Origin: Torymus aiolomorphi
Taxonomy: Eukaryota > Arthropoda > Insecta > Hymenoptera > Torymidae
Direction: 5' to 3'
Length of the DNA stretch: 64,000 nt
NCBI GenBank assembly: GCA_036365515.1
Contig: CM070874.1
Coordinates: forward strand, 99,058,442 to 99,122,441
The notes beneath the pieces are model-generated. The model was not told the DNA's origin. It did not search any database and saw only the letters and a list, made by a program, of their open reading frames with translations. The position numbers and the translations under genes were made by a program. Below, piece by piece: positions 59,705-64,000 of the stretch (the first letter of the stretch is position 1; the number at the start of each line of letters is the position of its first letter).

Positions 59705-61822
59705 CCCGAAAAAAATTGGAAAAATTTTATCGAAAATATTAACTTGTAATTTTTTCATGGCTATTCATTGAGGTTTCATTTGCAATTTATTTGTTTATGA
59801 TTTTAATTCTTATATGAATGGAGAACAATCTTCTTCAAGTTCTATTCTTCATCAAAATTTTCTTCTTCAAGTCCACTGTCAACGGCTCACAGTGTTCTAT
59901 TTTGAAAAAAAATGGACAAAATGAAATATCTCGCGAACGGATATCGATAGCCGGATGAATCCAACTGCATTTTAATGTTGAAGTAATGTACAATAAAGGA
60001 AAAATAGTTCAGTACTGATCATTTGACCCTGTGACCTTGGAAATGAAAAATGAAAGTCGAATAAATAACGTATTTTCGGCTTTTTCATTGTAGACTTTCT
60101 GGCTATCAATTTTTTCGATCAAAAAAATATGTACTCCTGTAGTGTTTGATGCAAGGAATCCGAATTTGATGTCAGAATTGTCCTATCGCACACCATTTTG
60201 TTTTTAAATCTGAGAATTCCATAAAAAATACGAAAAATTCACCCTGAAAAAATGGAGCATTATTGAGTAATTTCGACTTCAAATTCGGATTCAGCGAATC
60301 ACAATACATGGGTACATAAATACAAGTACACAAATTTGTAGGTGCATATATGAATTATTAAAATTTAAGGGTTATTAAAAAATGGCATTTTTTACAATAT
60401 TTTCATGCTCTTTAATAAAATTGTATTAAATACAAGCGTTTGTGTACCCATGTATTATGATAAGCTGAATCCAAATCCGAAGTCGAAATTACTCAATAAT
60501 ATTCCATTTCTTCCAGGGTGAATTTTTCGTATTTTTTATGGAGTTTTCAGCTTTAAAAACAAATTGGTGTGCGATAGGACAATTCTGACATCAAATTCGG
60601 ATTCCTTGCATCAAACGCTACAGGAGTACATATTTTTTTGATCGAAAAAATTGATAGCCATAAAGTCTACAATGAAAAAGGCGAATATTCGTTATTTATT
60701 CGACTTCATTTTTCATTTCTAAGGTCACAGGGTCAAATGATCAGTACTGGACTATTTTTCCTTTATTGTACATTACTTCAACTTTAAAATGCAGTTAGAT
60801 TCATCCGGCTATCGATATCCGTTCGCGAGATATTTCATTTTGTCCATTTTTTTTCAAAATAGAACACTGTGCGGCTTTTCGTCGTACATTGGTTCGAAAT
60901 AAAAAAAATATTCTAAAGTTGTTCTTTGATTGTGTTTACCTCAAATATTTCTGAAATTTATGAACCAATCATTTTGCCAAAAGAACTCATCCGAGAACTA
61001 TCAATAATATACCCCTACAATGAATTTTGAAGTGAATAAGACAATTTTACTCTTGTAATAGTTGAACATATAAAACTCATTTTTTTTCATTTTTCAATTT
61101 TTACGTTTTTGTTAATAACAAAAGAATCGTGATAACTAGAGAATTAGTCTTTTTTAGAAAATATAGGTAATTTAATTCTCTAGAGCCGTTCTCGAGAAAT
61201 TATGATTTAAAAAAAATTGAAAAAAATTTTAACCTCAAATATCTCCGAAATTTATGGATCAATCCTTTTGCCCAAAGAACTCACTCGATTGGTATACAAA
61301 ATCTACCCCTACAAAGAATTTCAAAGTGATTAAGCCAATTTTACTATAGTTATTGAACGACAAAAAAAATCACTTTTTTTTATAAATTATTTTTTTCAAA
61401 AAATAATGAATAAAAAAACCTAAAAATTTAGTAAGTTATAGTACTTAATATCCTTTATAACCAAAAAAATATTCATGTTAATATCTTTTTTTAATTTCGA
61501 AATATAACCTATTTACAAAAAATTACGTTTTCATCAATAACTTATGACGAAATATAGCTACCGACTTTTTTTTTTTTTTAAATTGTAGATAATTTTATCC
61601 TACATACAGAGAATTCATGATATATAAACAATATTTGTTCTAAATATTAAAAAAATCGAAAATAAAAATTTTGAAAATTAAAAAATGGCTATAAAAAAAA
61701 AATTAAATTTTACAAAAATAGAATTTTGACCCCAATTGTGGAAGCAAAATTTAAAAAAATGATCACTGTCCCGTTAAAATCGGTCGAGTAGATCATGAGA
61801 TATCAGCGTATACGGACATACA

Positions 61823-61838
61823 TACACACACACACACA

Positions 61839-61897
<59 letters not shown>
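61823..61897. repeat. (CA)n microsatellite, right arm
   Basis: Mirror counterpart of 55697-55790 in the opposite arm. Confidence 0.95.
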
Positions 61898-62022
61898 CCA
61901 TACGGACATTTTCTAAAAATAGTGTATTTCGATTCCAAATTTGCTAAATAACATTTCTAACACATTATCTCATAAACTTTTTTTTTTTACTATCACAAAG
62001 CTTCCTCTAGGAGGAAGCAAAA

Positions 62023-62270
62023 TTTCATGGGGAACAAATTTGGTCCTATGAATATTTTCTCTAAAACATATAGTTAAGAAGTTATTTTCAATAATGTATG
62101 AGGAAAACCGTGATTTTGACGTATTTTTTCACGTTTCGATTGTTTCTGCAGTTAGCATAACTTTTTTTTTGGTGCACCCCGATATTTTCGTTCTATATGT
62201 TATGGAGAAGCTATAGTCAAAAAAGATAATCTACGTCAGAACGCATCCATATCTGAATGATTATGGGCTT
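62023..62270. other. Spacer between palindrome and transposon copy 2
   Basis: Non-coding in all frames. Possibly decayed 5' sequence of the transposon gene. Confidence 0.3.
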
Positions 62271-63597
62271 AATGCTCCTGGCCTACAAATTAACTGACGA
62301 TGATCCCAAAATTATGCCTCTAAATAAAAGTGCAATTGTTGAATCTGTAGCCGCAGGATTGAATATTCTGAATTGAAGTCGTATAGAAAACATCGACAAC
62401 AATTGGTTTCAAGTTTTGAAAAATCTGCCGAAGAATCGATGCAGGAAGCAGCTGCGATGGAAAAAGAATTGGCTATAATGGAAGGAGACACCATTAATGG
62501 AATCTCTTTTATTACAATTATTGTAGATGGATCATGGTTAAAAAGAAGTTATAAAAGTGGAAAATATGATTCAGTGTCTGGTTGTGCAGCTATCATCGGA
62601 TATAGGACGAAAAAGATTCTATACGTCGATGTTCGCGGACGTAATTTTGTTACATCTATTCTGAGTCTGAAAAACAAAATCGAACAGCAAACCCGCATAA
62701 GTGTTTTAAAAATTGGGGACGAGATCAAAACTCCAACGGAATGGAAAAAGATATTATTGTTCAAGGTTTTACAAAAAGTGTCGAAGAAAATGGCTTAATA
62801 TATAAAATAGTCATAGGTGATGGTGACAGTAGTGTATACAAAGCTATACTTGACAGTGGTCCTTACCGCAAATATGGAGTTCGAGTTCAAAAAGTTGAAT
62901 GCACGAACCACTTGTTAAGAAACATGTGCAATAAAATTGTCGAGGCATCTAGAGGTCGACTTATAAATTCCTTAGCAAGAGGAAACGTAAAGTCATTTAG
63001 AGATATTGTAAAAAAGCGTTCCTTCAAAATTCGTCAACATATTATTACGTTGATTAAAATGAGAAAAAATGATCCAGATGACAGTCAAGACTTGCAGCAC
63101 CAAATTTTAAATTCTGTACAACATGTATTCGGCGATCATTACAATTGTAAAAAGTATAAAGTACCTTGCGAAGAAAAAGAAAAAAAGAATTGGATTCCAA
63201 CTTTGAAATCTACTGGGACATCCCAATAGAATTATAGAATAATACATATAATACGTTTTATAGAATTATACATATAATTCTATAAAACGTGCTGTAACTG
63301 ATTTAAGTTGCCACGCTCGAAGTTTATTACTTGCAACGACTAATAATTACGTCGAGTCATTTATTGCAATTGTAGCTAAAATGGTAGGAGAGAAACGGAT
63401 TAACCATGGAATGAGAGATTCGTATCAGGTATGAGTTTATGCTGCTGTCGTACAGTATAATACTCAATCCCTGTTAACGAAGATAAATGAAAATTGTGAT
63501 TATAATCCTTCACATATTTTGACGATTATGGAAGAAAGCAGTAAGAGAAAAATTGAGTCAAAGAGAATAATGAGGAAGACGAAGAAAACGTCACGTT
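62271..63597 (+). pseudogene. Mutator-like DDE transposase, copy 2
   Basis: Opens in the frame reading KLTDDDPKIMPLNKSAIVES (62271-62375), then shifts to 62373: YRKHRQQLVSSFEKSAEESM. The first catalytic Asp is in IIVDGSWLKRSY (codon 62526). A frameshift near 62641 moves to SEKQNRTANPHKCFKNWGRD and NGMEKDIIVQGF, then the second Asp region VIGDGDSSVYKA (62819 or 62825), followed by VECTNHLLRNMCNKI (CxxH). After a stop at 63227 and a ~60-bp palindromic insertion the frame resumes: TNNYVESFIAIVAKMVGEKR, carrying the third acidic residue (Glu, codon 63354). TGA at 63432 sits in SYQV-stop-VYAAVVQYNTQS, probably a decayed CGA. The N-terminal zinc-binding part seen in copy 1 is missing. Confidence 0.8.
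63232..63292. repeat. Small palindromic insertion in transposase copy 2
   Basis: ACGTTTTATAGAATTATA and its complement form a perfect hairpin that separates the LKSTG block from the LLLATTNNYVESF block. Confidence 0.7.
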
Positions 63598-64000
63598 AAC
63601 AGTGGAAATGAAGATTATGGAGAAAGCGCAAATCGACCAGACATTGCTGAAGATAGCTATAACGTTTTAGTCGAAGGGCAAATGGAGAAATTAAAGGAAG
63701 ACCAAGCTAATAGACTCGAACTTAAACGTTCCACAGTTACACAAGATGATTGTGAAATCTGGCATACTAAACGAACCGAAATACTTACGGCATCGAAATT
63801 TTATAAAGTTTGCCGAAGAAGACCATCAACTTCATGTTCAAATCTTGTCAAAGAGATTTTGTATCCGTCAGTAAAGGACCTACCAGCATTAACGTATGGT
63901 AATGAACATGAAAACGAAACTCGACATAGATTAGCTAAGAAATTGAGAAAGAACATCGAAATTGCTGGTTTACTTATTGATGAAAAAGAGGAAAACCTTG
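63598..64000 (+). pseudogene. YqaJ-type nuclease, copy 2, cut by window end
   Basis: Continuous frame from 63598 to the window edge: DDCEIWHTKRTEILTASKFY, then LVKEILYPSVKDLPALTYGN (YGNEHENETR: the first acidic motif) and IEIAGLLIDEKEENL. This corresponds to the first half of the nuclease of copy 1; the SLDG and E-x-K motifs should follow beyond 64000. It is separated from the transposase by a frameshift near 63590. Better preserved than copy 1 over the shared part. Confidence 0.85.

Larger units (their letters stand above)
55572..62022. mobile_element. 6.4-kb nested inverted repeat bounded by hairpin-ended repeats
   Basis: Outer arms 55572-57190 and about 60870-62022 are reverse complements: TTTTGCTTCCTCCTAGAGGA, GTGATAGTAAAAAAAAAG, a GT/CA microsatellite, ATCATGAGATATCAGCGTAT in opposite sense, and the AACCTCAAATATCTC modules. 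The left arm has about 330 bp (56780-57110) absent from the right. Inside are a second pair (57210-57465 with 59385-59850) and a third (59889-60320 with 60455-60872). No protein was recognised. Larger than a usual MITE; probably several insertions of one family or a foldback composite. Confidence 0.75.

Overview
The window looks like AT-rich, gene-poor insect nuclear DNA, probably from a parasitoid-wasp-type hymenopteran. That assignment is inference, from the intron-split Methuselah-like receptor, the style of the LINE and the transposon mix. Almost everything that can be identified is mobile or repetitive. The only plausible live host gene is part of a Methuselah-like (family B-type) seven-helix receptor on the minus strand. 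Four of its exons (50308-53750) join in phase and cover TM3 to TM7; the ectodomain, TM1-2 and the tail are not visible.

Layout. 1-3950: a minisatellite, then a ~93-bp satellite interrupted by a 2.5-kb TIR element that itself carries a 1.7-kb foldback element. 4140-7950: a hairpin-ended repeat with an embedded microsatellite, a tRNA-like sequence and several short palindromic elements. 8346-10840: a hAT transposase pseudogene with one intron, one frameshift and one nonsense codon. 11755-14636: a TIR element and an array of ~175-bp satellite units. 14637-19605: a decayed LINE (ORF1, endonuclease, reverse transcriptase). Its 3' end abuts, at 19611-22031, the first of two copies of a large transposon gene that joins a Mutator-like DDE transposase, a YqaJ-type nuclease and a C48/Ulp1-like protease. 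22380-34550: repeats, foldbacks, and a TA-flanked pogo-derived MITE that still encodes a psq-type helix-turn-helix start. 35038-36101: unspliced fragments of two chromosome-maintenance genes (SMC1-like, RAD51-like) side by side among repeats. 36711-38852: an inverted repeat with ~380-bp arms that read as identical by eye. 38930-48560: several GC-rich islands and microsatellites without a convincing ORF, possibly promoter or 5' UTR sequence of host genes. 55572-62022: a 6.4-kb nested inverted repeat. 62270-64000: the second Mutator-like/YqaJ copy, which runs off the window edge.

The most notable system is the Mutator-like/YqaJ/C48 transposon. Copy 2 keeps a readable D-D-E transposase core; copy 1 has lost that core but keeps recognisable nuclease and protease regions. 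Both are mutated. Two other structures stand out. One is a dispersed group of short hairpin elements with similar ends, one insertion of which can be outlined against an empty copy of the same sequence in the other arm of the large palindrome. The other is the pair of gene fragments that looks like transposon-mediated capture.
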